From the NCBI RefSeq assembly GCF_003049685.1, contig NZ_PYSY02000001.1, positions 2,035,001 through 2,099,000 of the forward strand: a stretch of DNA of 64,000 bases, read 5' to 3'. The notes under the pieces were generated by a model that had not been told where the DNA came from, made no database searches, and saw only the letters and a program-made list of their open reading frames with translations. Source of the stretch: Brucella pituitosa (GTDB lineage Bacteria; Pseudomonadota; Alphaproteobacteria; Rhizobiales; Rhizobiaceae). This document shows positions 34,712-44,501 of this stretch, in pieces. The stretch's first letter is position 1. Every line of letters begins with the position of its first letter. A program made the translations under genes and the position numbers.

Positions 34712-35623
34712 ATGGCCCAGGTTAATCTCCCCAGCATCACATCCGGTGACGGTGGCCTTACCCGTTATCTTGAAGAAATTCGTCGTTTCCCAATGCTTCA
34801 GCCGCAAGAAGAATATATGCTGGCGAAGCGTTATCATGAACATACCGATCCGAAAGCCGCCCATAAGCTGGTAACAAGCCATCTTCGCCTCGTTGCGAAG
34901 ATTGCAATGGGCTATCGCGGCTATGGCCTGCCGATCGGCGAAGTGATCTCTGAAGGCAATGTCGGCCTGATGCAGGCAGTCAAGCGCTTTGAACCAGAAC
35001 GCGGCTTCCGCCTTGCAACTTATGCAATGTGGTGGATCAAGGCTTCGATCCAGGAATATATCCTGCGCTCGTGGAGCCTTGTGAAGATGGGCACGACTGC
35101 CAATCAGAAGCGCCTGTTTTTCAATCTGCGCAAGATGAAGAGCAAAATTCAGGCGCTTGATGACGGCGATCTCAACCCGGATCAGGTAAAGCAGATCGCG
35201 ACCAAGTTGCAGGTCAGCGAAGACGAAGTGGTTTCGATGAACCGTCGTCTGTCCGGTGATGCGTCGCTCAATGCGCCTCTGCGCGCGAGTGAAGGTGAAT
35301 CAGGCGAATGGCAGGACTGGCTGGTCGATGACAGCAGCAGTCAGGAACAGGTCCTGATTGAACAGGACGAGCTGGAAAGCCGCCGCTCGCTGCTCGAACA
35401 GGCGATGGATACGCTCAACGAACGCGAACGCCGTATTTTTGTGGCACGCCGCTTGTCGGAAGATCCAATGACATTGGAAGACCTTTCCGGCGAATTCGGC
35501 ATCAGTCGCGAACGTGTGCGTCAGATCGAGGTTCGTGCATTTGAAAAGGTGCAGGCTGCAGTCAAGGCTGCAGCCATCAAGCAGCAGAAGGCGTTGAACC
35601 ATGTCGAGGAAGCACACGCCTAA
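34712..35623 (+). CDS. rpoH: Heat-shock sigma factor RpoH
   Basis: The 303-residue protein is a sigma32 factor. Region 2 contains LVTSHLRLVAKIAMGYRGYG and AMWWIKASIQEYILRSWSLV. It has the RpoH box NQKRLFFNLRKMKSK and region 4 FGISRERVRQIEVRAFEKV. It directs heat-shock transcription and also uses the CTTG..CCTATNT promoters of which one lies before ftsH here. A GGAGG site precedes the ATG. Alphaproteobacteria often have two rpoH genes; this resembles RpoH1. Confidence 0.95.
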   Translation: MAQVNLPSITSGDGGLTRYLEEIRRFPMLQPQEEYMLAKRYHEHTDPKAAHKLVTSHLRLVAKIAMGYRGYGLPIGEVISEGNVGLMQAVKRFEPERGFRLATYAMWWIKASIQEYILRSWSLVKMGTTANQKRLFFNLRKMKSKIQALDDGDLNPDQVKQIATKLQVSEDEVVSMNRRLSGDASLNAPLRASEGESGEWQDWLVDDSSSQEQVLIEQDELESRRSLLEQAMDTLNERERRIFVARRLSEDPMTLEDLSGEFGISRERVRQIEVRAFEKVQAAVKAAAIKQQKALNHVEEAHA

Positions 35624-35649
35624 AATTCAGCGCTCTTTGAAACCAATCC

Positions 35650-35691
35650 CTGCCGCAAATGGATCGCTCCATTTTGCGGCAGTTTGCTTTT
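35650..35691 (+). terminator. Rho-independent terminator after rpoH
   Basis: CTGCCGCAAATGGA and TCCATTTTGCGGCAG pair with one bulged T, followed by TTTGCTTTT, 27 bases after the rpoH stop. Confidence 0.8.
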
Positions 35692-35859
35692 GAACGCATA
35701 ACAAAATCAACGAGCGGATTTTTGGGCAAAGTCGAAATGCGCGCTCTTTACTCGCCGATCTCTGGCGACTGTCACGAAACCGATAAAAAAACGCCAAATA
35801 ACTGTGATGCAATGGCTTTAGGCAACAGGTGTATTTCACCCAAGCCTGAAGGTCATCCC

Positions 35860-36462
35860 ATGAAAAAGCTCCTGCTCGCTGCAGCTCTCGCTCTCACCGC
35901 TGCGACTGCGGTATCTGCATCTGAATATGTCTCTTATCTCGACTATCCTCAGAAAGAACAGGATGGGAAAGAGTTCTTCACTGCTATTGAAATTCCTCAG
36001 GGCAGCTTCACCAAGTACGAAATTGACGACAAGACCGGTCACATCGTTGTCGATCGCTACCAGTCGATGCCTGTCATCTATCCGGCCAATTACGGTTCGA
36101 TCACCAGCACGCTCGCTGGCGACGGTGATCCGCTCGATGCCCTCGTCTACACGCGTGAGCCCATCGTTCCGGGCGCTATCATCAAGGTCCGCCCAATCGG
36201 TGTGCTCAAGATGATCGACGGTGGCGAAACCGACGACAAGATCGTGGCTGTACCGACCTCGAAAATCGATCCGACCTACGACAACATCAAGGAACTCTCA
36301 GATCTGCCAAAGATCGAACAGCAGCGCCTTGAAGCCTTCTTCCGCGTCTACAAGCAGCTTCCAGAAGGCCGTAAGGTCGTAGAACTCGGTGGCTTTGACA
36401 CGGCTGAAACTGCAGCGAACGAAGTCGCCAAGGCGATCAAGGCATTCTCTGAAAAGAAATAA
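35860..36462 (+). CDS. ppa: Inorganic pyrophosphatase with N-terminal signal peptide
   Basis: The 200-residue protein is a family I soluble pyrophosphatase. It keeps FTAIEIPQG, FTKYEID, VDRYQSMPVIYPANYG, the signature DGDPLDALVYT, DDKIVAVP and FFRVYKQLP, so all usual metal- and phosphate-binding residues are seen. Unlike the normal cytosolic enzyme, it begins MKKLLLAAALALTAATAVSA, a clear Sec signal peptide with cleavage near residue 20. It should therefore act in the periplasm, hydrolysing pyrophosphate there. The genome probably has a second, cytosolic ppa elsewhere. Confidence 0.88.
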   Translation: MKKLLLAAALALTAATAVSASEYVSYLDYPQKEQDGKEFFTAIEIPQGSFTKYEIDDKTGHIVVDRYQSMPVIYPANYGSITSTLAGDGDPLDALVYTREPIVPGAIIKVRPIGVLKMIDGGETDDKIVAVPTSKIDPTYDNIKELSDLPKIEQQRLEAFFRVYKQLPEGRKVVELGGFDTAETAANEVAKAIKAFSEKK

Positions 36463-36478
36463 TCAGCCGCTCTCAAAG

Positions 36479-36506
36479 AAAAAGGCCGCTTAAAGCGGCC
36501 TTTTTT
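36479..36506. terminator. Terminator between ppa and the next convergent gene
   Basis: AAAAAGGCCGCTT and AAGCGGCCTTTTTT form a perfect stem with a minimal loop, usable on both strands. Confidence 0.85.
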
Positions 36507-36524
36507 GATTCGTTGTTCCGATTC

Positions 36525-37955
36525 TTAGCTGGCACCCAGAACGTCGTTAAAGACTTTCTCGCCCGGAACACCCTTTTCGAGGCTGATCAAAGCACGGCGA
36601 CCATTGCGGTAGGAAACCGGAATATCAATCCACTGCAGACGACGCATCAGCGAAAGATTCGTATCCTGTGCGGTCTTTGCGTCATTGAGCCAGATAATGA
36701 AGAAATTATCCGCGATCTTGGACGGTACAGCAATCAGCGGGTTGCCCGCTGCCTGTTCAGTATCCTTGAACGTAATGCGCTGAACATTGTCGACGACACC
36801 GCCAACGAAATTTTCCGGCACAGTGAAGACCATTTCAATCAGATGGCTGGCAGGAATCGACTGATCCGTATTTTTGCGGATCGTCATCTTCAGCTCAACC
36901 TTGCTGTCAGGCATCGAGACGCTTGCGCGAATGGCAGGCGCTGCTGGTTCGCCCTCACTCGGGCTTTCCTCGATCTCAGACCAGACAACGTTGCCACGCT
37001 CGACCGAACCGGTTTCCGTACCGCCGCGTTCTTCATAGAGAAGCGCCTGCTGGCCAACAGCGACAGCCTGCTGAGATTGCGGCTGATTCTGCGTATTGGT
37101 TTGCTCAGGCGCTGACGTTGAAGCGGCAGTCGATTTGCCTTCGCCAACACCAGCCTGACCACCTGATGGGCCTTCATCCGTCTCACTGCCGTCCGGCATG
37201 AGGCGCTGCGTCATCTTCTGTTCTTCAGGTGATGTCGGCGGCGTCTGTTCACCTGACGGCTGTTCGTTACCTGCGGTCTGCCCAGCGGGCGGGGTCTGCT
37301 CTGCAGGCTGTTGCTGCACAGTTCCGGTATCTCCGCTTGCAGGCGCATCGCTGCGACCAAGACTTGAAGCAAGTTCCTGCAACTTGTCCTTGTTGGTCCA
37401 TACGACATAACCTCCGGCACCAACGGCCAGAAGAGCAACAAGACCAATAATCAATCCAGCATAGGAACGCTTTTCTTTCCGTACATCACGATCTGCATAT
37501 TCCCCGCGGCGGGCATATGCCGTGTCGTCCGAACCATCCCGATCACGCTCAACTGCCCAGTCATCATTGTTACGGGAATGGACCGGCGCAGTATCATCGT
37601 CACCATCGACATCGCTGTCGGAATAGCGGCGCTCAGTCGGAACCGGGCCCTCATCATCATAGGATGACATTCGTGTCGAACGCGTTGATTCGTGCAGAAA
37701 ATCTTCCAGCGGATCGGTCTGCGGTTCTTCAACCACAGGCGTCGATGCTGGCGGAGCGTAAAACGCCTCGACTTCGTCAATAGCGTCTTCGAGAATCTTG
37801 CGTTGACGAACAGCCACAACTTGCGAGGCATTTGCCGTCACAAGCTTCTGCTCAATCGTCGCGCGCGCCTTTGCATAGACACGCTGGCGCAGTTCAGGCG
37901 ATTTGTCTGCCTGCGCATCGATTGTCTTTTTCAGAACCGCTACAAAATCTGCCAT
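36525..37955 (-). CDS. Conserved hypothetical membrane protein with long disordered linkers
   Basis: The 476-residue protein has a helical N-terminus (1-70; FVAVLKKTIDAQADKSPELRQRVYAKARATIE), an acidic disordered stretch, one helix (about 168-190; YAGLIIGLVALLAVGAGGYVVW), a Gln/Pro/Ser-rich linker (about 205-320) and a folded C-terminal domain (about 330-476). Homologues occur in Rhizobiales without assigned function. The layout suggests an inner membrane protein with a periplasmic domain. It is convergent with ppa and upstream of purA's terminator. Confidence 0.7.
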   Translation of the reverse strand: MADFVAVLKKTIDAQADKSPELRQRVYAKARATIEQKLVTANASQVVAVRQRKILEDAIDEVEAFYAPPASTPVVEEPQTDPLEDFLHESTRSTRMSSYDDEGPVPTERRYSDSDVDGDDDTAPVHSRNNDDWAVERDRDGSDDTAYARRGEYADRDVRKEKRSYAGLIIGLVALLAVGAGGYVVWTNKDKLQELASSLGRSDAPASGDTGTVQQQPAEQTPPAGQTAGNEQPSGEQTPPTSPEEQKMTQRLMPDGSETDEGPSGGQAGVGEGKSTAASTSAPEQTNTQNQPQSQQAVAVGQQALLYEERGGTETGSVERGNVVWSEIEESPSEGEPAAPAIRASVSMPDSKVELKMTIRKNTDQSIPASHLIEMVFTVPENFVGGVVDNVQRITFKDTEQAAGNPLIAVPSKIADNFFIIWLNDAKTAQDTNLSLMRRLQWIDIPVSYRNGRRALISLEKGVPGEKVFNDVLGAS

Positions 37956-38082
37956 GCCGTCTTACCCAGTTTCCGCGAGTACGAGATGCAATAAATGTCT
38001 CAATAATCACAATAATCAATGGAAAGCAAAGCCCAGAGCAACGATTAAGTAAGCCCTTTCAAAATGATCGCGAAAAAACCTT

Positions 38083-38119
38083 AAAAAAATACCCGGTCAG
38101 CCATAACAGCAAACCGGGC
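38083..38119 (-). terminator. Rho-independent terminator after purA
   Basis: On the minus strand CCCGGT..ACCGGG encloses a 15-base loop and is followed by TATTTTTTTAAGG, 30 bases after the purA stop. Confidence 0.75.
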
Positions 38120-38148
38120 ATTTTCTCTGTATGAGAACTTAAGATCAA

Positions 38149-39438
38149 TCAATCATGAAACGGATCGGTTACGAGGATTGTGTCTTCACGCTCCGGGCTG
38201 GTCGAGAGCATGGCAACCGGAGCACCGATCAGCTCTTCGATGTGGCGGACATATTTGACAGCCTGCGCCGGAAGATCGTTCCACGAACGTGCACCGGCAG
38301 TCGTTTCCGACCAGCCTGGCAGCGTTTCATAAATTGGCTTAACGCGAGCCTGCGCGCCCATCGAAGACGGCAGATAATCAATACGCTTGCCGTCGAGTTC
38401 ATAAGCAACGCAAATCTTGATTTCTTCAAGACCGTCGAGAACGTCGAGCTTGGTCAGCGCAATACCCGTGATGCCGGACGTGCGAACCGTCTGGCGAACG
38501 ATCACCGCATCAAACCAGCCGCAACGACGCTTACGACCCGTTACCACGCCAAATTCATGGCCCTTGGTGCCAAGAAACTCGCCGATTTCGTCATTAAGTT
38601 CTGTCGGGAATGGACCCTCGCCAACGCGGGTGGTGTAAGCCTTGGTAATGCCGAGAACATAACCAATTGCTGTTGGGCCAAGACCCGAACCGGCAGCTGC
38701 CTGACCGGCAACTGTGTTGGACGAAGTCACAAACGGATAAGTGCCGTGGTCGTTATCGAGCAGTGCGCCCTGCGCACCTTCGAAAAGAATGCGGGCGCCA
38801 GCCTTACGGCGTTCGTCGAGAACGCGCCAGACCTGATCGATGTAAGGCAGGATCTTGTCGGCAACCGAAGTCAGCTCTTCAAGAATGGTCTTAACCGAGA
38901 TTTCTTCAAGGCCCATGCCACGACGCAGCAGGTTGTGATGAGTGAGCAGACGCTCAACCTTTGGCTCAAGCGTTTCCGGCTCAGTCAAGTCAATGACGCG
39001 GATTGCGCGACGGCCAACCTTGTCTTCATAAGCAGGGCCGATACCACGCTTGGTGGTGCCGATCTTGAGGCCTGAATTGGAACCTTCGCGCATAGCGTCA
39101 AGTTCGCGATGAATGGAGAGAATCAGCGGTGCATTTTCTGCGATGCGCAGAACTTCAGGCGTGATTTCGATGCCCTGACCGCGCAGCTTTTCGACTTCCA
39201 TGACGAAATGATGCGGATCAACCACAACACCATTGCCAATCACGCTCAGCTTGCCGCGCACAAGGCCGGATGGCAGAAGCGAAAGCTTGTAGCTGACGCC
39301 ATCGATGACAAGCGTATGACCCGCGTTATGACCGCCCTGATAGCGCACGATCACATCGGCGCGCTCGGACAACCAGTCCACGATCTTTCCCTTGCCCTCG
39401 TCGCCCCATTGCGACCCGACGACAACCACATTAGCCAT
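38149..39438 (-). CDS. purA: Adenylosuccinate synthetase
   Basis: The 429-residue protein has the GTP loop [11 protein letters not shown] at residues 8-18, catalytic His in [10 protein letters not shown], and the C-terminal [16 protein letters not shown] with the guanine-binding TKLD. PurA joins IMP and aspartate using GTP, the first committed step from IMP to AMP. ATG 39438 is the only start that fits the family; the longer frame adds nine residues. It stands alone, with a dispersed repeat about 200 bases upstream. Confidence 0.97.
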   Translation of the reverse strand: MANVVVVGSQWGDEGKGKIVDWLSERADVIVRYQGGHNAGHTLVIDGVSYKLSLLPSGLVRGKLSVIGNGVVVDPHHFVMEVEKLRGQGIEITPEVLRIAENAPLILSIHRELDAMREGSNSGLKIGTTKRGIGPAYEDKVGRRAIRVIDLTEPETLEPKVERLLTHHNLLRRGMGLEEISVKTILEELTSVADKILPYIDQVWRVLDERRKAGARILFEGAQGALLDNDHGTYPFVTSSNTVAGQAAAGSGLGPTAIGYVLGITKAYTTRVGEGPFPTELNDEIGEFLGTKGHEFGVVTGRKRRCGWFDAVIVRQTVRTSGITGIALTKLDVLDGLEEIKICVAYELDGKRIDYLPSSMGAQARVKPIYETLPGWSETTAGARSWNDLPAQAVKYVRHIEELIGAPVAMLSTSPEREDTILVTDPFHD

Positions 39439-39643
39439 TGAGAAAACTCCTCGGTCCGGCATCTCAGCCGTAAATATAACCCAAGGATCGCAAGCAGCCC
39501 CGACAGTTTGACGCGAGGTGCTGATCCCTCGTCTCTATACAGACTGAATCCCGCTTACGCGACTCTTTACATGCAAAAAATACGAATATTTTCACCAAGA
39601 CGTGGAAAGATAGCGTCAGATCGTCTGAGATTTCGGATATGGC

Positions 39644-39739
39644 GAGGTGAAAATGGTGTTCTTCGAGAACCGGAGCGGAGTGTACTTTTGGGTACATGAG
39701 CACCGGAAGCGCAGAAGAACGCCATTTGCAGACCGCCTG
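39644..39739. repeat. Dispersed ~95-bp palindromic repeat, copy 2 (Bru-RS-like)
   Basis: This is the most regular of the three copies: GGTGAAAATGGTGTTCTTC at the left, GTGTACTTTTGGGTACATG in the centre, GAAGAACGCCATTTGCAG at the right. It ends 18 bases past the stop codon of the acetyltransferase gene at 39758. The rest of the 319-bp gap between purA and that gene shows no other feature. Confidence 0.82.
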
Positions 39740-39757
39740 ATCCGGAATATCTACGAT

Positions 39758-40267
39758 CTAACCGGCGCGGACCATATAAAGCGCCTCATCCGAATAGCCT
39801 TTGAGCTTTTCTTCGAGTGCAGGCACGTCGCGGATAACAAAACCCTTCTTTTCCCAGAACCCCTGCGAGCCATTAACGGCGACGAGTGCCATGGTGACAA
39901 AGCCGTCACGCTCAGCCTGCGCTGCCATCAGTTCGACAACACGTGATGCCTGCCCGCCTGAACGGACTTCAGGCAGAAGTGCAATATCGTGAATGTAATA
40001 AGTACTGATGTCATTGGGCAGTTCACCCAACACCGAATTAAGGGCGGGAACCGAATCAAGTTTCCATGGATGGCTGATGCCATAACCAAGAATTTCGTTG
40101 CCGTGCACCAGTACAAAACAACCAGCCGGATAAATGCTGAAGCGGTCCCGGAAGACCGCCTCATCCTCGAAGAAGTCGGGATGAACGACATTGGCCACAG
40201 CCGTTACACCCGCCATATCCGGCGCTTGCATGCGTCGCCATTCTGCCTGTTCAATCCCGTCCGTCAT
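39758..40267 (-). CDS. GNAT-family N-acetyltransferase
   Basis: The 169-residue protein has a GNAT fold with YYIHDIALLPEVRSGGQASRV as the acetyl-CoA-binding strand and loop, and GSQGFWEKKGFVIRD near the end. The substrate is unknown. ATG 40267 and TTG 40276 are both possible; the latter overlaps the serA stop codon. Either way the gene is coupled to serA and probably transcribed from the serC-serA region. Confidence 0.78.
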   Translation of the reverse strand: MTDGIEQAEWRRMQAPDMAGVTAVANVVHPDFFEDEAVFRDRFSIYPAGCFVLVHGNEILGYGISHPWKLDSVPALNSVLGELPNDISTYYIHDIALLPEVRSGGQASRVVELMAAQAERDGFVTMALVAVNGSQGFWEKKGFVIRDVPALEEKLKGYSDEALYMVRAG

Positions 40268-40272
40268 GTTGC

Positions 40273-41874
40273 TCAAGCTTCCTCGATGTTGAATTCCAAA
40301 GGTCTTGCCGCCTTGATTGCCTCTTGAGCAATGAGTTCGTCAAGTACTGCCTGTGGAATCCTGTCATCGACATAGAGCATCGCAATGGCATCGCCACCGG
40401 GATGGTTACGTCCGAGAGAGAAGTTCGCGATGTTTACATTGTGCTTACCGCAGATCGTTCCGAGCAGGCCGATCATGCCTGGAATGTCGACATTGGTGAC
40501 ATAAAGCATGTGTGGACCGACTTCGGCATCAAGGTTGATTCCCTTGATCTGAATGAAGCGTGCCTTGCCGTCAGAGAAGCAGGTTCCGGCAATCGAACGC
40601 TCACGTTCAGTGGTCTTGACAGTCAGCTTGATATAGCCGTCAAAGATACCGGACTTGTCGCGTTTGATCTCGGAAACGATGATCCCACGTTCCTTCACCA
40701 TGATTGGTGCAGAAACCATGTTCACATCAGCTACCTGCGGGCGGATCAGACCGGCAAGAGCCGCACTGACCAGAGCGCGCGTGTTCATGGCCGCAGTCGC
40801 ACCATCAAAAAGCACTTCCACTTCCTGAATAGGCTCGTCCGTCACCTGACCGACAAAGGCACCCAGAACCTCTGCGAGCTTGACGAACGGCTTGAGACGC
40901 GGCGCTTCTTCCGCTGTGATCGACGGCATGTTGATGGCATTGGATACCGCGCCCTTGACGAGATAATCCGACATCTGTTCGGCCACCTGGATCGCCACAT
41001 TTTCCTGTGCCTCGGAAGTCGAGGCACCAAGATGCGGTGTGCAGACCACATTGGGCAGATTGAATAATTCGTTCTCTGTTGCAGGCTCGGCTTCGAAAAC
41101 ATCGATACCAGCACCTGCCACGTGACCCGATTTCAAAGCTTCCACCAGATCTTTTTCAACGATCAGACCACCGCGCGCGCAATTGATAATCCGAACGCCT
41201 GGCTTGGTCTTTGCAAGTGCGTCTGCATTGATGATGCCACGTGTCTTGTCGGTTAGTGGTGTATGCAGCGTGATGAAATCAGCACGCGCCAGAAGCTCAT
41301 CCAGCTCAAGCTTTTCAACGCCTAGTTCCTGCGCCCGCGCTTCCGATAGAAACGGATCAAACGCAACAACATGCATCCTGAGGCCGATACCACGCGCTGC
41401 AACCACCGCACCGATATTGCCGCAACCGACAACACCGAGCGTTTTGCCGGTGATTTCAACACCCATGAAACGGTTCTTTTCCCACTTGCCAGCGCGTGTG
41501 GAAACGTCAGCCTCGGGGAGCTGACGCGCAACTGCAAACATCAGTGCAATTGCGTGTTCCGCCGTGGTGATGGAATTACCGAAAGGAGTGTTCATCACAA
41601 TGATACCGCGGCGCGATGCTGCGGGAATATCAACATTGTCCACACCAATACCGGCGCGACCAATAACCTTGAGCTTCGTTGCTGCTGCAATCAGCTTTTC
41701 CGTTGCCTTGGTGGCGGAGCGGATAGCAAGGCCATCATACTGGCCGATGATTTCAAGCAGCTTTTCCTTGTCCTTGCCAAGATCTGGCAGGTAATCAACT
41801 TCAACGCCGCGGTCTTTGAAAATCTGAACGGCGGTAGGCGACAATTTATCGGATACGAGTACGCGAGGTGCCAT
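40273..41874 (-). CDS. serA: D-3-phosphoglycerate dehydrogenase
   Basis: The 533-residue protein is a long-form (type I) enzyme. It has an NAD-binding domain with GKTLGVVGCGNIGAVVAARG, catalytic Arg/Glu/His in NCARGGLIVEKDLV and VVCTPHLGAST, an allosteric substrate-binding domain (about 315-450) and a C-terminal ACT domain (about 455-528, DIPGMIGLLGTICGKHNVNI) for serine feedback. It oxidises 3-phosphoglycerate in the first step of serine synthesis. serC lies 150 bases upstream in the same direction. Confidence 0.96.
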   Translation of the reverse strand: MAPRVLVSDKLSPTAVQIFKDRGVEVDYLPDLGKDKEKLLEIIGQYDGLAIRSATKATEKLIAAATKLKVIGRAGIGVDNVDIPAASRRGIIVMNTPFGNSITTAEHAIALMFAVARQLPEADVSTRAGKWEKNRFMGVEITGKTLGVVGCGNIGAVVAARGIGLRMHVVAFDPFLSEARAQELGVEKLELDELLARADFITLHTPLTDKTRGIINADALAKTKPGVRIINCARGGLIVEKDLVEALKSGHVAGAGIDVFEAEPATENELFNLPNVVCTPHLGASTSEAQENVAIQVAEQMSDYLVKGAVSNAINMPSITAEEAPRLKPFVKLAEVLGAFVGQVTDEPIQEVEVLFDGATAAMNTRALVSAALAGLIRPQVADVNMVSAPIMVKERGIIVSEIKRDKSGIFDGYIKLTVKTTERERSIAGTCFSDGKARFIQIKGINLDAEVGPHMLYVTNVDIPGMIGLLGTICGKHNVNIANFSLGRNHPGGDAIAMLYVDDRIPQAVLDELIAQEAIKAARPLEFNIEEA

Positions 41875-42027
41875 AAGGGCCTCCTTCAAGTAATCTTTAA
41901 TCGAGCATGTCCAGCAATGCCCTGCAAAATCTATGTAGCGGCTTTGTGTTTGGACCATGCATCGCGACAAATGGAATGCTGACCGTGATCGCCCCAACGC
42001 GACCACGAATTCATGCATTTCCCCGAA

Positions 42028-43203
42028 TTAGGCGGCGGCTTTCAGCGCGGCCTTCTGTGCGACAAAGGCCCAGTCGAGCCAAGCCGTCAGAGCTTCAAGA
42101 TCAGAAGCCTCTACCGTCGCACCCGCCCAGATACGCAATCCCGAAGGAGCGTCGCGATACGCACCGATATCGAAGGCAACGCCTTCTTTTTCGAGTGCTG
42201 AAACAATGCCCTTGGCGAAAGCTGCCTGCTGATCCGCCGAAAGTGCAGTCACTTCCGGATCAACGATGGTCAGGCAAACAGACGTGTTGGAGCGCGTTTC
42301 TGGCTTTTGCGCCAGATTGGCAATCCACGGCGTCTTCTCAATGAAGGCATTGAGTACGGCGAAGTTTGCATCCGCACGCCCGACAAGACCCTCGAGACCG
42401 CCGACGGAACGCGCCCAGCTCAGTGCATCAAGATAATCTTCAACGCAGAGCATCGAAGGGGTGTTGATGGTTTCGCCAACAAAAATGCCTTCGATCAGCT
42501 TGCCGCCAGAAGTCAGGCGGAAAATCTTTGGCAGCGGCCATGCTGGCTTATAGCTTTCCAGACGCGCAACAGCACGTGGGGAGAGAATGAGAATGCCATG
42601 CGCGCCCTCACCGCCCAGCACTTTCTGCCAGGAGAAGGTAACAACATCGAGCTTTGCGAAATCAAGGCGTTGTGCAAAAGCAGCCGACGTCGCATCGCAA
42701 ATGGTCAGACCCTTGCGATTTGCCGGAATGAAATCCGCATTCGGTACGCGAACGCCAGAAGTCGTACCATTCCATGTGAAAACAACGTCGCGGTCAAAAT
42801 CAACTTCGGCAAAATCGACCAGCTCACCATAAGGCGCAACAAAGGTGCGGGTGTCTTCGAGCTTAAGCTGCTTAATCACGTCTGTGACCCAGCCGGAGCC
42901 GAAGCTTTCCCACGCAACCATATCAACGCCGCGCTCACCAAGCAGCGACCACAAGGCCATTTCCACCGCACCCGTATCGGATGCAGGCACGATGCCAATG
43001 CGGTAATCAGCCGGAACGCCGAGAATTTCGCGGGTAAGGTCGATGGCTTCTTTCAGCTTGTTCTTGCCGATTTTCGCACGGTGCGAACGGCCAAGCGGCG
43101 CATCGGCGAGCGCTTGAAGCGACCAACCGGGGCGTTTTGCACAGGGACCAGATGAAAAATTAGGGTTAGCCGGGCGAACTGCCGGCTTCGCAATCGTCGT
43201 CAT
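42028..43203 (-). CDS. serC: Phosphoserine aminotransferase
   Basis: The 391-residue protein is a PLP-dependent class V aminotransferase of the alphaproteobacterial SerC type, with [13 protein letters not shown] at the start, [19 protein letters not shown] and the PLP lysine in [15 protein letters not shown]. It converts 3-phosphohydroxypyruvate to phosphoserine with glutamate. It precedes serA, forming the serine pathway pair; serB is not here. The ATG at 43203 follows a structured leader of serC type. Confidence 0.96.
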   Translation of the reverse strand: MTTIAKPAVRPANPNFSSGPCAKRPGWSLQALADAPLGRSHRAKIGKNKLKEAIDLTREILGVPADYRIGIVPASDTGAVEMALWSLLGERGVDMVAWESFGSGWVTDVIKQLKLEDTRTFVAPYGELVDFAEVDFDRDVVFTWNGTTSGVRVPNADFIPANRKGLTICDATSAAFAQRLDFAKLDVVTFSWQKVLGGEGAHGILILSPRAVARLESYKPAWPLPKIFRLTSGGKLIEGIFVGETINTPSMLCVEDYLDALSWARSVGGLEGLVGRADANFAVLNAFIEKTPWIANLAQKPETRSNTSVCLTIVDPEVTALSADQQAAFAKGIVSALEKEGVAFDIGAYRDAPSGLRIWAGATVEASDLEALTAWLDWAFVAQKAALKAAA

Positions 43204-43268
43204 TTTGTTTCCTATCCTCACAGATAGCACGCGCCTCGTTGGGGAGGCGTGGCCCGCTGACGAAAATA
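43204..43268 (-). ncRNA. serC-type leader RNA
   Basis: Directly before the serC start, the minus-strand RNA forms CACGCCTC..GAGGCG(C)GTG (43229-43251) and CTATC..GATAG (43212-43227), the last one reaching the GGATAGGA ribosome binding region. This arrangement of two hairpins just ahead of serC in alphaproteobacteria is the known serC RNA motif. Its ligand is not settled. The match is from position and shape. Confidence 0.65.
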
Positions 43269-43316
43269 CCGGAAAGCAAAATTTTCACAATATGGCGTGA
43301 AAGTTATTTTTGCAGA

Positions 43317-43343
43317 ACCCGCCGAGGTCGCCCCGGCGGGTTT
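43317..43343. terminator. Hairpin between BASS transporter gene and serC
   Basis: AACCCGCCG and CGGCGGGTT pair around AGGTCGCCC. It lies 15 bases after the transporter stop codon. The T-run is weak on the minus strand. Confidence 0.55.
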
Positions 43344-43357
43344 AAATGCCTCAAGAT

Positions 43358-44299
43358 TTACTTCCTGGAGGGCTTTTCATGCATACGTGCATAATAGCTT
43401 GCGATGAGCGCACCGGAAACATTATGCCACACACTGAAAACGGCACTCGGAACAGCCGCCAATGGCGAGAAATGCGCATTCGCAAGTGCTGCGCCCAGAC
43501 CGCTGTTCTGCATGCCAACTTCAATGCTGATTGCCTTGCGTTTGGCAAGCGACAGACCAGCGGCGCGTGCCGCGAAATAACCCAACAGCAAACCAAAGCC
43601 GTTATGCAAAACGACGACCGCGAAGATGAGTGCACCGGACTGGGCGATGGCTACCTTGTTGACCGCAACAACAGCAGCGACAATCAGAACGATACCGATA
43701 ACCGACACCAGCGGCAGCATTGGAACTGCTGCCTTCACAAGACCTGGCATCAGCTTTTGCAGAATGAAGCCAAGCGCGAGCGGCACGAGAATAACCTTGA
43801 GGATGCTGACGAACATGCTCATCGCATCGACCGGAAGATACTGGCTGGCAAAGAACCAGACCAGAAACGGCGTGACAAGCGGTGCGAGCAAGGTCGTCAC
43901 ACTGGTGCAAGCAACGCTGAGCGCAACATCGCCTTTGCTGAGATAGGTCATCACATTGCTTGCGGTGCCGCCCGGGCAACAACCAACTAGAATGACACCC
44001 GCAGCGACTTCCGGTGACATCGGGATAATGCGCGTCAGCAAAACAGCAAGAAGCGGCATAATCAGGAACTGGGCAAAAACACCGATTAGTACTTCAAACG
44101 GCCGTTTGGCAACTTCCGCGAAATCCTTGGTCGAAATCGTAAGGCCCATGCCAAACATGATGATGCCGAGCAACACGACGATCCACGGCGCAAACACGCT
44201 GAACGTCGATGGCAGCAGGAAACCAAGTACGGCAAAGACGATAATCCAGACGGCAAATGAGCGTCCGACGAAATCTGACAAAGCTACGAGGGCTTTCAT
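43358..44299 (-). CDS. Bile acid:sodium symporter (BASS) family transporter
   Basis: The 313-residue protein has about ten helices and the BASS signature segments GMGLTISTKDF, CCPGGTASNVMTYLSKGDVALSVA (the crossover helix) and EVGMQNSGLGAALA. Relatives take up organic anions such as pantoate or pyruvate with sodium. The physiological substrate cannot be read from the sequence. It stands upstream of serC on the same strand, separated by a hairpin. Confidence 0.86.
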   Translation of the reverse strand: MKALVALSDFVGRSFAVWIIVFAVLGFLLPSTFSVFAPWIVVLLGIIMFGMGLTISTKDFAEVAKRPFEVLIGVFAQFLIMPLLAVLLTRIIPMSPEVAAGVILVGCCPGGTASNVMTYLSKGDVALSVACTSVTTLLAPLVTPFLVWFFASQYLPVDAMSMFVSILKVILVPLALGFILQKLMPGLVKAAVPMLPLVSVIGIVLIVAAVVAVNKVAIAQSGALIFAVVVLHNGFGLLLGYFAARAAGLSLAKRKAISIEVGMQNSGLGAALANAHFSPLAAVPSAVFSVWHNVSGALIASYYARMHEKPSRK

Positions 44300-44452
44300 T
44301 TCTCTCCCTTCAGACTGCGCACAGTCTAACTTTTATTTTTCAGGCAACACTAATTTCTTGCGGCCTTGTATGCGCAAACTGAAATTTTAAAAACGAAAAA
44401 TAGTAACAAAAATAACTTATGTGCAGTTTGGACAGTATTTTTGGAAACAAAA

Positions 44453-44480
44453 AGAAAAAGGCCCGGTCACCCGAGCCTTC
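44453..44480 (-). terminator. Terminator after the outer membrane protein gene
   Basis: On the minus strand GGCTCGGGTGACCGGGCC is followed by TTTTTCTTTTTG, about 20 bases after the stop codon. Confidence 0.7.
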
Positions 44481-44501
44481 GTTTCAATCAATGAGTTACG
44501 A

